The position numbers and the translations under genes were made by a program. A stretch of 64,000 nt of DNA from Pseudomonas sp. ANT_J12 (GTDB lineage Bacteria > Pseudomonadota > Gammaproteobacteria > Pseudomonadales > Pseudomonadaceae), in the NCBI RefSeq assembly GCF_008370045.1, contig NZ_VOBN01000004.1:372001-436000 (forward strand), written 5' to 3'. Shown piece by piece: positions 56,106 to 63,894 of the stretch. The notes beneath the pieces are model-generated. The model was not told the DNA's origin. It searched no databases and worked only from the letters and a program-made list of their open reading frames with translations. The number at the start of each line of letters is the position of its first letter. Position 1 is the stretch's first letter.

Positions 56106-56834
56106 TCATGGGAACTCTTTCATGATGGATTCGTACATGATGTCGCCTGCAGACTTCGCACCTGCAATGGGTCTAGTTAGCATTGCGACTGCATTGTAAT
56201 GATTGGTATCCATCGTGACGTTAATAGCGGGACCACCCGAAACCCGCCATTTCTCACCAAATTCTGCAACCGAGTCAGACTGATCCTTCTTCGTAGGCAC
56301 TGCTTTTACATTTATCCATTGCTCAGCTACCGGGGTGGGCGTCTCCCGGTAGATATCCGAACCTAGCCAGACCAATGCGCCTTCACCCACTGGGTCGAGG
56401 GTGATCAACATTTTTATCTTGTACCCCCAATCAGACATTATTTTGGATAAATGCGCACCATTCCACCCGCCCAAACTATGCCCCACGATATATACAGGGC
56501 ACGACTTATAGGGAATTACATCCAGTACGAATTTCTGAATGTCCTTTTTACCCCTGACTTCGTTATACCCTAACCATTCGGAACGATACTGACCTAGTTC
56601 TTTCAAGCATAGCGTTCGTGGATCGAATGCAGTCTGGGCATCTTGGGCGTTTCCAAACGTCCCGGAAAAATAGTATTTCTCCTTATCTCCCGCCCCACCC
56701 ACAAAAAAGACAATTACCTTGGTACTCTCAATCGGCACCCTCTTCTCACTGACATCCTTCTTATCCGTCAGCGTGAATTCGCCTTGCTGCTTATAAGTAA
56801 CACCTTTCGCACAAGTAACCGTTCCACCACTCAT
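56106..56834 (-). CDS. putative type VI secretion lipase effector (alpha/beta hydrolase)
   Basis: The 242-residue protein has no signal peptide. It has the nucleophile elbow YIVGHSLGGWNGAHL (Ser120), then LITLDPVG (Asp147) and TMDTNHYNAV (His212), a complete lipase triad in order. The start is 3 bp after the PAAR gene, with AGGAGTAAGG before the ATG. The location directly behind a PAAR gene and in front of a lipoprotein gene suggests an antibacterial phospholipase delivered by type VI secretion. It is not clearly one of the named Tle families. Confidence 0.7.
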   Translation of the reverse strand: MSGGTVTCAKGVTYKQQGEFTLTDKKDVSEKRVPIESTKVIVFFVGGAGDKEKYYFSGTFGNAQDAQTAFDPRTLCLKELGQYRSEWLGYNEVRGKKDIQKFVLDVIPYKSCPVYIVGHSLGGWNGAHLSKIMSDWGYKIKMLITLDPVGEGALVWLGSDIYRETPTPVAEQWINVKAVPTKKDQSDSVAEFGEKWRVSGGPAINVTMDTNHYNAVAMLTRPIAGAKSAGDIMYESIMKEFP

Positions 56835-56837
56835 GCC

Positions 56838-57335
56838 TTACTCCTCCAAAAACAACTTGATGCTTTCAGGCAGATGCGAGCTGATCGCGTGGGTGAACCC
56901 CGCCGCATCAGACACCCCGTGCTCCTGCCGGCCATCCGCACGCAAAATCATGTACGGGTGGTTCGGCATCGGTTCGCCGGTCGTCGCGTTCACCAGTTTC
57001 AATTTGTCGGTGAAATTGACCGGCATCGGCAATAGCCCGGTGAATGGCGCCGTGACGACGGTATCGCCAATGATCACCGTGCCCGATCCGCCAATGAACA
57101 CATTGCCGTGAGCCCCCACGCTGTCGAGGGTTGCGGCGTTCAAGCCGTTGATGAATACGGTGGCAGAGACGCCGCCGGTGATCGGGCTGCCACAGGCCGA
57201 TTTGTCGGTCATGCGCGCCGCAGCGAGGCCATCGAAATTGACGTTGGGCGAACCGCTGGCGATGGGGTTCGTGCCGTGTCCCGGCAGCGGGCAGGCGGTG
57301 GGGTCGGTGAGGCGGGCGGCGGGTTTTCCGCTCAT
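56838..57335 (-). CDS. PAAR domain protein with transthyretin-like C-terminal extension
   Basis: The 165-residue protein has an N-terminal PAAR domain (about 1-95: RLTDPTACPLPGHGTNPIASGSPNV, VFINGLNAATLDSV, GNVFIGGSGTVIIGD), the cone that caps the VgrG spike. A C-terminal domain (about 108-163: LKLVNATTGEPMPNHPYMI, DAAGFTHAI) looks like the transthyretin-type extension used to recruit effectors. AAGGAG precedes the ATG. No VgrG or other type VI genes are in the window, so this is an orphan PAAR locus. Confidence 0.88.
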   Translation of the reverse strand: MSGKPAARLTDPTACPLPGHGTNPIASGSPNVNFDGLAAARMTDKSACGSPITGGVSATVFINGLNAATLDSVGAHGNVFIGGSGTVIIGDTVVTAPFTGLLPMPVNFTDKLKLVNATTGEPMPNHPYMILRADGRQEHGVSDAAGFTHAISSHLPESIKLFLEE

Positions 57336-57455
57336 GCTAAAGCTCCTTGCAGGCTTTTCTGGCAATCCATTGAAGCGCGCAAGGATGAGGGATGTGGCGG
57401 ATTTGATCAAATGCCGGGTTCTGGAACCCTCAAAAACTCGAACCGCTGCAAGCCC

Positions 57456-57483
57456 TGTGGGAGCGGGCTTGCCCGCGCCCACA
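57456..57483. repeat. single REP-like palindrome
   Basis: TGTGGGAGCGGGCTTGCCCG and the complementary GCCCACA form one imperfect hairpin downstream of RNase T2 and upstream of the PAAR gene. It is a different REP variant (GAGCGGGC) from family A. Confidence 0.8.
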
Positions 57484-57507
57484 GTTTCAGCGTTTTAACC
57501 GAGCGAT

Positions 57508-58173
57508 TCAGCGCGACGGCGGCACCCGAATATCCCCATCACGACACGAGGTCTTCACGCCTTTCCCACATGCGCCGAACCCCAGATCCTTGCCCATGCA
57601 CACCCGCACTTCCGACAACTCGGGGCCATTGCAGATCACCGCGATGCCATCCGCTGCAATCCCGGGATTGCTCTGGCGGAACAGGTTCGCGATCTCCTGG
57701 GCCTGGAAGTAATGGGTGCTGCTGAAGGGTTGCAGTTGCTCCGGGATCTTCACCGCGCCGACGGCTTTGTCCGCCGCGTCCAGATACCCCGTGGCGCCCA
57801 GGCCACTGCAGGTGCCGTGCTTGGCCCACTCGTGTTCGAGCAATTTGGGGGTCGGGAACAACGTCAGTCCTTGCGTCCGCTCGGCCGGTGACAGCGCCAC
57901 CATGGGCGGGCACGACTCCGGCCAGCCGCCCTTGGCGTATTGCGGCCAGAGGCCGTGGAGCACGAAGCCATAGCCTTTGCCGGAACATTGCGCGTCGTCT
58001 TTGTGAGTCAGGCAGAACGTTGGCGACCAGGACAGCGTCAGCAAGTAGTAATCGAACACCCCCGCCACTGACTCGACCGGGGCCTTGCCTTGCTGCGATT
58101 GCCGAGCGCTGCTCAGGCCGATGTTGCCGAACGTTATCGCCAGGATAGCGATGACTGCGTAAAGCTTCTTCAT
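57508..58173 (-). CDS. secreted ribonuclease T2
   Basis: RNase T2 enzymes cut single-stranded RNA by a 2',3'-cyclic intermediate. The 221-residue protein has a signal peptide (MKKLYAVIAILAITFGNIGLSSA). The catalytic blocks are FVLHGLWPQYAKGGWPESC (CAS I) and LLEHEWAKHGTCSGL (CAS II), with both His and the Glu present. It is probably periplasmic, and may scavenge RNA. The ATG chosen begins the signal peptide. Confidence 0.93.
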   Translation of the reverse strand: MKKLYAVIAILAITFGNIGLSSARQSQQGKAPVESVAGVFDYYLLTLSWSPTFCLTHKDDAQCSGKGYGFVLHGLWPQYAKGGWPESCPPMVALSPAERTQGLTLFPTPKLLEHEWAKHGTCSGLGATGYLDAADKAVGAVKIPEQLQPFSSTHYFQAQEIANLFRQSNPGIAADGIAVICNGPELSEVRVCMGKDLGFGACGKGVKTSCRDGDIRVPPSR

Positions 58174-58320
58174 ATACCCACTCCTTGGGGATCGTGCCTG
58201 GCCGGATATCGGCCAAGGGATGGTTTTGTCACGCTTGTGTTGCAAGCGCATGACGCAGGGCAAAACGTGCATTACCTTGAAGGGGCTACGATCACACTTA
58301 CATCACGACAGGGAATCGAA

Positions 58321-58803
58321 ATGAGTAAGGCAGACGAGCTCGCCGCAAAACTGAAAGAAACCCGACACGCCGCTGATGCGACCACCGGCACCGATCAGGC
58401 AATCGACAGTTGGCCGGGCGAGGTTTACGCAATGTATCACCAGATCGAAACGTGGCTGAAGCCATTGCTTGAGGCTGGCCTGAGCATCCGCCGCAACCCG
58501 ACCCATGTGTTCGAACGCCACCCTGAGGGTGCGACTTACGCCTACGCCATCGACCAATTGCTGATCGACGGCAACCACCACAACATCACCTTCGTGCCGA
58601 TCGTGCGCTTCACCGCTGACGGTGCAGGCCGGGTCGAGATCCACCTCAAGGGCAAAGAGATTCCGCTGCTGCGAACCGTCAGCGAACACGGCGAAACGCA
58701 ATGGTGGCTGCAGTCGATCGAGCAGTCCGGGCAACAGCCGGATGCCGTGGCGCTGACTGAGGTCAATCTGCTGTCGGTGGTGCAGGAAGGCCTGGAGCTA
58801 TAA
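58321..58803 (+). CDS. uncharacterised protein
   Basis: The 160-residue product is soluble and has no signal peptide. It holds no recognised motif; features include LSIRRNPTHVFERHPEGATYAYAIDQLLI and a WWLQSIEQSGQQPDAVALTEVNLLSVV tail. AGGGAATC lies before the ATG. It is divergent from RNase T2 and convergent with the cupredoxin gene. Codon use is normal for the region, so it is likely a real gene. Confidence 0.65.
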   Translation: MSKADELAAKLKETRHAADATTGTDQAIDSWPGEVYAMYHQIETWLKPLLEAGLSIRRNPTHVFERHPEGATYAYAIDQLLIDGNHHNITFVPIVRFTADGAGRVEIHLKGKEIPLLRTVSEHGETQWWLQSIEQSGQQPDAVALTEVNLLSVVQEGLEL

Positions 58804-58814
58804 ATCCTTGGTGC

Positions 58815-58832
58815 GAGCGAGCTTGCTCGCTC
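58815..58832. repeat. short perfect palindrome (REP-like)
   Basis: GAGCGAGC and GCTCGCTC surround TT, between the convergent uncharacterised gene and the cupredoxin gene. It may serve as terminator stem, but no U-tract follows. Confidence 0.7.
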
Positions 58833-58856
58833 ACACCGGTTTCAGCGCCTGGCTTT

Positions 58857-59165
58857 TTATTGGCTGACCACAATCTTGCCGATCATCTGCGGATGCAGCG
58901 CGCAGAAATACTCGAACTCCCCCGGCGTGTTGAACACCCAGGAAAAGCTGTCATTGGTATCCAGCGCACCCGAGCGAAACGCCTTGTGGGTTTCCGCCAC
59001 GGTGTGCGGGATCTGGTCGTCGTTCACCCACGTCACTTTGGTGCCGACGGCCACGGTCAAATCCTTGGGGCCGAACATGAATTCCTTGATATCGATTTTC
59101 ACGTCCTGTGCCCACACCGGCATCGACAGCAGCAGGCAGACCACGGCCAACAGTCGCGTTTTCAT
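58857..59165 (-). CDS. periplasmic cupredoxin (plastocyanin/azurin-like)
   Basis: The 102-residue protein has a signal peptide (MKTRLLAVVCLLLSMPVWA) and a single cupredoxin domain. The type 1 copper ligands are His54 (QIPHTV), Cys88, His91 and Met94 (YFCALHPQM). It should carry electrons or bind copper in the periplasm. It follows the Tat-exported phosphoesterase gene by 14 bp in one operon. Confidence 0.93.
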   Translation of the reverse strand: MKTRLLAVVCLLLSMPVWAQDVKIDIKEFMFGPKDLTVAVGTKVTWVNDDQIPHTVAETHKAFRSGALDTNDSFSWVFNTPGEFEYFCALHPQMIGKIVVSQ

Positions 59166-59179
59166 CTGAGCACCCTCCC

Positions 59180-60148
59180 CTAAACCAAAGTTGAATCAAT
59201 CAGCGCCAGCGGATGCTCGCCCTGTGTCGCACGCACATCGGTGAGGCCCAGGTAATTGCGCAGTTGATCGGCGGCCACCGTCATCGGCCCGGGTGATGGC
59301 GCCGCACCCGGCGCGGGTTGGGGATAAGCCGTACCGCGAGCGGTGTGGAAGGTGATGTTGCCTTCGACCTTCTGGATCACCTGATGGATATGCCCGTTCA
59401 GCACCGTCACCGAACCGTACTTGCGCAACATCGCAATCGCCTGGTCGCCATCTTCGGTGCCCCAGCCCCACGGCTGATAAATCGTCCACAACGGAATATG
59501 GGTAAACACCACGATCGGCGTGCTGGTGCTCACGGCGCGCAAGTCATCGGCCAGCCAGGCCAGTTGATCGGCACCGAGGTTCGCTTCTCGCCCGGCCTGG
59601 AAATTGAAGACATTGACCAACCCGATGAAATGCACGCCGTGGTCGTCGAAGCTGTACCAGCCATTGCCTTTGGTGCCCTTGCCGTAGCGCTCCAGGTAGA
59701 GCTTGCCGCCGCCCTCGTCGAGGGTGTCGTGCTCGCCCGGTACGTAATGAATCGTCGACGGCAGGCCCTTGAGCAGTTGTGCGGCGGTGTCGAACTCTTC
59801 GGCTTTGGACAGGTGGGTGATATCGCCGGTGTGCAGGATCAGCGACGGCCGTTTTGGCAAGGCGATGACCTTGTCGATGGCCACCTGCAAGGTCTTCACC
59901 GGTTCCGGGTTGGCTTCCTTGTTGAAGCCGATGTGCGAGTCGCTGATCTGCACAAAATGGAAGGTACTGGCCAGTGCCTTGGGGTCGCTGACATTGCCGG
60001 AGCTGTCCAGTGCAAACGCTCGCGGAATGCCGCCGCTCAAGGCCCAGAGCACGCCGGCCCCGGCCCACGCCGAGCACTTGAGCAGCGTTCGACGGTCGAC
60101 GCTCAGTGGACCGTCGGTGCGGCGTTGATGTTTTGCTTGAATGTCCAT
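59180..60148 (-). CDS. Tat-exported calcineurin-like metallophosphoesterase
   Basis: The 322-residue protein has a twin-arginine signal (VDRRTLLKCSAWAGAGVLWALSGG). The metallophosphatase motifs follow in order: QISDSHIGF, LHTGDITH, VPGEHDTL, VFTHIPLW and LNGHIHQVI. Folded export by Tat fits a metal-loaded enzyme in the periplasm. The substrate is unknown. It heads an operon with the cupredoxin and carries an ECF-type promoter. Confidence 0.9.
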   Translation of the reverse strand: MDIQAKHQRRTDGPLSVDRRTLLKCSAWAGAGVLWALSGGIPRAFALDSSGNVSDPKALASTFHFVQISDSHIGFNKEANPEPVKTLQVAIDKVIALPKRPSLILHTGDITHLSKAEEFDTAAQLLKGLPSTIHYVPGEHDTLDEGGGKLYLERYGKGTKGNGWYSFDDHGVHFIGLVNVFNFQAGREANLGADQLAWLADDLRAVSTSTPIVVFTHIPLWTIYQPWGWGTEDGDQAIAMLRKYGSVTVLNGHIHQVIQKVEGNITFHTARGTAYPQPAPGAAPSPGPMTVAADQLRNYLGLTDVRATQGEHPLALIDSTLV

Positions 60149-60194
60149 CGGTATGCCCTCGCTGGCGGACTACAGTGATGTAGCTGACACGAGG

Positions 60195-60223
60195 TACAAC
60201 CTTGTGGGACCGATCTTTATTCC
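60195..60223 (-). promoter_or_regulatory. ECF-type promoter of the phosphoesterase-cupredoxin operon
   Basis: On the minus strand GGAATAAA (60216-60223), 15 bp and GTTGTA (60195-60200) match the divergent promoter of the ECF sigma operon in bases and spacing. It lies 47 bp before the phosphoesterase start. Confidence 0.75.
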
Positions 60224-60248
60224 ACGTCGAAAAATATGTTTTTTTCCG

Positions 60249-60277
60249 GGAATAAAACACGGCGCCTCACAGTTATA
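60249..60277 (+). promoter_or_regulatory. ECF-type promoter of the sigma/anti-sigma operon
   Basis: GGAATAAA (60249-60256), 15 bp and GTTATA (60272-60277) lie 25 bp before the sigma gene. Autoregulation is usual for ECF sigma factors with a co-transcribed anti-sigma. Confidence 0.75.
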
Positions 60278-60302
60278 GGGGTGGGAAAGTGCGGAAACCA
60301 CT

Positions 60303-60815
60303 ATGAAGCGATTTGAGGAACTGTTTGCGCCCCACATGGACGCGGCGTACAACCTCGCGCGCTGGCTCACCGGCAACGACAGCGCCGCGCGCGATGTCGT
60401 GCAGGAAAGTGCGCTGCGGGCTTTTCGGTTCCTGCACCGCTTCGCCGATGGCAACGCCAAGGCCTGGTTCCTGACCATCGTGCGCAACGAAAGCTACACC
60501 TGGCTCAAGGCTTCGGCTGGCCACCACTGGGTCGCCATCGGCGATGAACTCCCCGAAGACGACGCCGCGTTGAGTCACGGCCAAACCCCGGAACTACTGG
60601 CCATCCACACGGAAAATTCGGCGCTGATCCAGCAAGCCCTGAGTGCCCTGCCCCCGGCGTTTCGCGAGGTCATCATTCTGAAGGAACTCGAAGACATGCC
60701 CTACAAGGACATCGCCCTGGTAGCCGACATCCCCATCGGCACTGTCATGTCGAGGCTGGCCCGCGCTCGCGCCATGCTCAAACTCGAACTATTAAAGTTG
60801 CACGATCATGAATGA
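60303..60815 (+). CDS. ECF family RNA polymerase sigma factor
   Basis: The 170-residue protein has region 2 (FAPHMDAAYNLARWLTGNDSAARDVVQESALRAFRFLHRF) and region 4 (ALSALPPAFREVIILKELEDMPYKDIALVADIPIGTVMSRLARAR), the ECF layout. It overlaps the anti-sigma gene by 8 bp. The duplicated promoter suggests that it drives itself and the adjacent phosphoesterase-cupredoxin operon. The signal is unknown. Confidence 0.93.
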   Translation: MKRFEELFAPHMDAAYNLARWLTGNDSAARDVVQESALRAFRFLHRFADGNAKAWFLTIVRNESYTWLKASAGHHWVAIGDELPEDDAALSHGQTPELLAIHTENSALIQQALSALPPAFREVIILKELEDMPYKDIALVADIPIGTVMSRLARARAMLKLELLKLHDHE

Positions 60816-61551
60816 ACTCGACTGCACGGCTTGCCAGACGCTGATACAGGGTTATCTGGACAAGGAACTTGATTCGGCAATGACGGCGAAAGTGGCCGGG
60901 CATCTGGCCTCGTGCGCCGAGTGTGTGCGGTTGCTGGATGAGGCGCGATTGCTGATGGTCAGCGTGAAGCGGCATGCGCCGTATTACACGGCGCCGGCGT
61001 CGTTGAGTGCCAGCGTGTTTGCCCCTGTTGCGCCCCGGATCAGCATGATCGAACGCTGGCGAAACTGGTTAGCACCGGCCTTTTCAGCAGCAGCGCTGGC
61101 CTTGGCGGTGGTGCTTTTCGTGGCAACGCCTGGCAGCGAACAACCGTTGATGGACGAAGCAGTTTCCAGCCATGTCCGCTCGCTGATGGGCGAACATTTA
61201 AACGATGTAGTTTCGTCCGACCGACACACAGTGAAGCCCTGGTTCACCGGCAAACTCGACTTCTCGCCGCCAGTTTTCGATTACACGGCGCAGGGGTTTC
61301 CGCTATTGGGTGGACGACTGGATTATCTGCAACATCAGACCACCGCGGCGCTGAGTTATGGGCGGGCTAAACACATCATCAACGTCTTTATCCTGCCGAC
61401 GACCGAAGCGGATAAACCGCCGCAGACGCGGTCGATTCGAGGTTTTAACGTGGTGTCGTGGGAAGAGAATCACATGCGGTTTGTGATGGTTTCGGATGTG
61501 GAGAAAGGGGAGTTGGAGGCGCTGGGTCAGTTGCTCAGGAATGGCGCCTGA
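60808..61551 (+). CDS. transmembrane zinc-binding anti-sigma factor
   Basis: The 247-residue protein has an N-terminal zf-HC2/ZAS domain (Cys6, Cys9, then His32-x3-Cys36-x2-Cys39), one membrane helix (about 88-107) and a periplasmic domain. The ZAS cysteines can sense redox state or zinc. It holds the sigma factor at the membrane until a signal comes. Its stop region overlaps by 17 bp the end of the convergent kinase gene. Confidence 0.9.
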   Translation: MNELDCTACQTLIQGYLDKELDSAMTAKVAGHLASCAECVRLLDEARLLMVSVKRHAPYYTAPASLSASVFAPVAPRISMIERWRNWLAPAFSAAALALAVVLFVATPGSEQPLMDEAVSSHVRSLMGEHLNDVVSSDRHTVKPWFTGKLDFSPPVFDYTAQGFPLLGGRLDYLQHQTTAALSYGRAKHIINVFILPTTEADKPPQTRSIRGFNVVSWEENHMRFVMVSDVEKGELEALGQLLRNGA

Positions 61552-62056
61552 GCGGGCTCAACGAAAATTGCTGAATGATCTCGGCTACCGCTTCATCGAC
61601 CGACATTCGCGCGGTATCAATACCGAACGGCGCGCAGCTCCACGGCTCATAGTCATGATCCAACACCGATTGCCAATCGGGTGCTTTCAGACCAGGAACA
61701 TCGATCTGGCCCGTCTCTACCCGCCGCCGATGTTCCTCCCGGTCAGAGCAAATAACTTCGATATCGATCAACGATGCTTGCGCCCGATGGGCCGTTTCAC
61801 GCCAGGCATCGCGACTTTCCTGCACGGGGTTAACACAATCGACAACGACACGGCTGCCGATGTCGAGGTTGGTCAGCGCCAGCGCATTGGCAACCAGATA
61901 GCCGCTGCAACCGACATCACTCGCGAGCACATCAGCGTCTCGAATCGCCTGTTCTATCGAATCGATCCGCAAGTACAGCGCACCCAACCGGCTTGCCAGG
62001 CTTTTAGCAATGGTCGTTTTGCCAGTGCCCGGGAGCCCGCTGAAAACGATGAGCAT
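61535..62056 (-). CDS. P-loop AAA/kinase-type ATPase (zeta-toxin/chloramphenicol-phosphotransferase-like)
   Basis: The 173-residue protein has a Walker A motif VFSGLPGTGKTTIAKSLA at its N-terminus and the pattern YLRIDSIEQAI, VVVDCVNP and SDREEHRRRV typical of small-molecule kinases with an adenylate-kinase-like fold. The phosphate acceptor is unknown. The start chosen has AAGGA seven bases upstream; a longer form adds seven residues. Confidence 0.82.
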   Translation of the reverse strand: MLIVFSGLPGTGKTTIAKSLASRLGALYLRIDSIEQAIRDADVLASDVGCSGYLVANALALTNLDIGSRVVVDCVNPVQESRDAWRETAHRAQASLIDIEVICSDREEHRRRVETGQIDVPGLKAPDWQSVLDHDYEPWSCAPFGIDTARMSVDEAVAEIIQQFSLSPLRRHS

Positions 62057-62083
62057 GGGTTGTCCTTGAATATCCAATGGAGT

Positions 62084-63817
62084 TTATAGCCGGCCCGGCC
62101 CCGCCGCCGCCTGCAAATCCAGCGCCGGCAACTTCCCGGGTGAATTGAGTGCCTTCAACACCGGACTGTCGTAGCCATACACATCCGGTTTAAACGCCAC
62201 CCGGCCATTGCTGCCCATGTCCACCGTCCAGTACGCCAGCAGCACCGGCACTTTTACCGGCAAGCGGATGTTTTCGGTCTTGCCATTGGCCAGTTGCTTT
62301 TGAATCCCGGCGCTGTTCCAGCGCACTGGGTCGTTGAACAGCAACTCCACCAACTGCAGCGGGTTTTCCACGCGGATACAGCCCGAACTGGTGGCCCGGA
62401 CGTTCTTCGCAAACAGCTCGCGGTGGGGCGTGTCGTGCAGGTAAATCGCATAGTCATTGGGGAAGCGGATGACCACCTGGCCCAAGGAGTTTTCCGGCCC
62501 CGCGTCCTGACGCAAGGTGATACCCCGTGGATTACTCCAGTCGATCGTCGCCGGATCGAGCATGTTGCCTTCCCGATCCAGCGGACGGATGCGGTTGGCG
62601 CTGAGGTAGTTCGGGTTACTGAGAATTTTCGGCAACATGTCTTCTTTCAGAATCGTCGGCGGTACGGTCCAGGTGGGGTTGAACGTGACGTAAGTAATCT
62701 CGGCCTGAAAGATCGGCGTACTGCGAAACGGTTTACCGACCTGCACCCGGGAGCGCCAGATCGGCTGACCGTCGCGGTACAGCGCCACTTTATAACCGGC
62801 AATATCGACAATAACGAACGTGCCTTGCAGCTTATAAAGCAGCCAGCGCGCCCGCTCCATATTGACCCGCACCTGATCGATACGCGCCTGCACCGGCACG
62901 TTCAACGCAGCAAGGGTCGCCGCCCCGGCCACGCCATCCGCGCCCAGGTATTGCTCGGTCTGGTACTTCTTCACGGCGGCCATCACGGCGTCGTCGTAGT
63001 CATTATTTTTACTGTGTCGGGAGTCCAGATATCCCCCTGCCGCCAACCGCGCGCGCAACTGCGCAACAGCGGGGCCGTCCATCCCCGGCTTGAGCGATTG
63101 CCCTTCGGACACTTTAGGCCAACCGCCTCTGTCACGAATCGTGCGCAACTGCGCCAAGGCTTGCCGCAAACCGACATATACCGCCTCTTGCGGTGGCGCT
63201 TGCGCGAAGGCACTGGCCACATCATGCGTATCCAGTGCGATGAAGAACTTATTCACGTCGTCCCGGGGATCAGCGCCGGAAATATCGAAGTTCCAATGCA
63301 TGTCCAGACGCGCCGGATCAACCTTGCCCCGACGCAACTGCAGCAATGCCGTGAGGTAAGTGCGGGTGGCCGCGAGATCGAAGGCTGCTTGCTGTTCCGG
63401 TGTGGGCGTCGTGTTCTGCATCGATGCCTGGGCCATGGCCAAATCATCGCCACGAAAATCTGTTGGCTCCAAGCCATCGACTTGCGTGTCGTTGAGGTTT
63501 TTCAACAGCTGCGTGACATCGTCAGGATTTGTCCAGGCCGCACGGAATTGCCGATGGGTATAAAAATCCAGGACCACCCGATTGACGTCGATGCGCTGGT
63601 GACGCGGCCGGGTCTGCAGCGGTGGGAACGCCGATATCATCGGCTCCAGCGTCGCGTGTATCACTTGGGCGACATTATCGTCGGGTATCGCCTCGATCAT
63701 GCTGATCGGCGGAGTTTGCTCCACAATCGGCGAAGTTTCACCGAAGGCCGTGCCGCTGATCAGAAAGCCCATAAAAAAGATGCGGCTTATGACGAATAAC
63801 CTTGATAGTTGCCTCAT
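62084..63817 (-). CDS. L,D-transpeptidase, LdtD/YcbB type
   Basis: The 577-residue protein has a signal peptide (MRQLSRLFVISRIFFMGFLISGTAFG) and a YcbB-type N-terminal scaffold domain. A peptidoglycan-binding domain (about 243-310: LKPGMDGPAVAQLRARLAAGGYL) is followed by a YkuD catalytic domain with IYLHDTPHRELF and TSSGCIRVENPLQL (Cys480). It forms 3-3 cross-links in peptidoglycan in the periplasm. The start has AAGGA before the ATG. Confidence 0.93.
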   Translation of the reverse strand: MRQLSRLFVISRIFFMGFLISGTAFGETSPIVEQTPPISMIEAIPDDNVAQVIHATLEPMISAFPPLQTRPRHQRIDVNRVVLDFYTHRQFRAAWTNPDDVTQLLKNLNDTQVDGLEPTDFRGDDLAMAQASMQNTTPTPEQQAAFDLAATRTYLTALLQLRRGKVDPARLDMHWNFDISGADPRDDVNKFFIALDTHDVASAFAQAPPQEAVYVGLRQALAQLRTIRDRGGWPKVSEGQSLKPGMDGPAVAQLRARLAAGGYLDSRHSKNNDYDDAVMAAVKKYQTEQYLGADGVAGAATLAALNVPVQARIDQVRVNMERARWLLYKLQGTFVIVDIAGYKVALYRDGQPIWRSRVQVGKPFRSTPIFQAEITYVTFNPTWTVPPTILKEDMLPKILSNPNYLSANRIRPLDREGNMLDPATIDWSNPRGITLRQDAGPENSLGQVVIRFPNDYAIYLHDTPHRELFAKNVRATSSGCIRVENPLQLVELLFNDPVRWNSAGIQKQLANGKTENIRLPVKVPVLLAYWTVDMGSNGRVAFKPDVYGYDSPVLKALNSPGKLPALDLQAAAGPGRL

Positions 63818-63894
63818 GGATAATCCTTAATCTCGTGCGTTCAGCACTTGTCGTTTGCCCTGCTAAACTCGAAATAACTTGATGAGACATCTCT

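Noticed and set aside
62294..63799. A 501-codon plus-strand open frame opposite the L,D-transpeptidase
   Set aside because: The minus strand shows signal peptide, PG-binding and YkuD motifs; the plus product has none.
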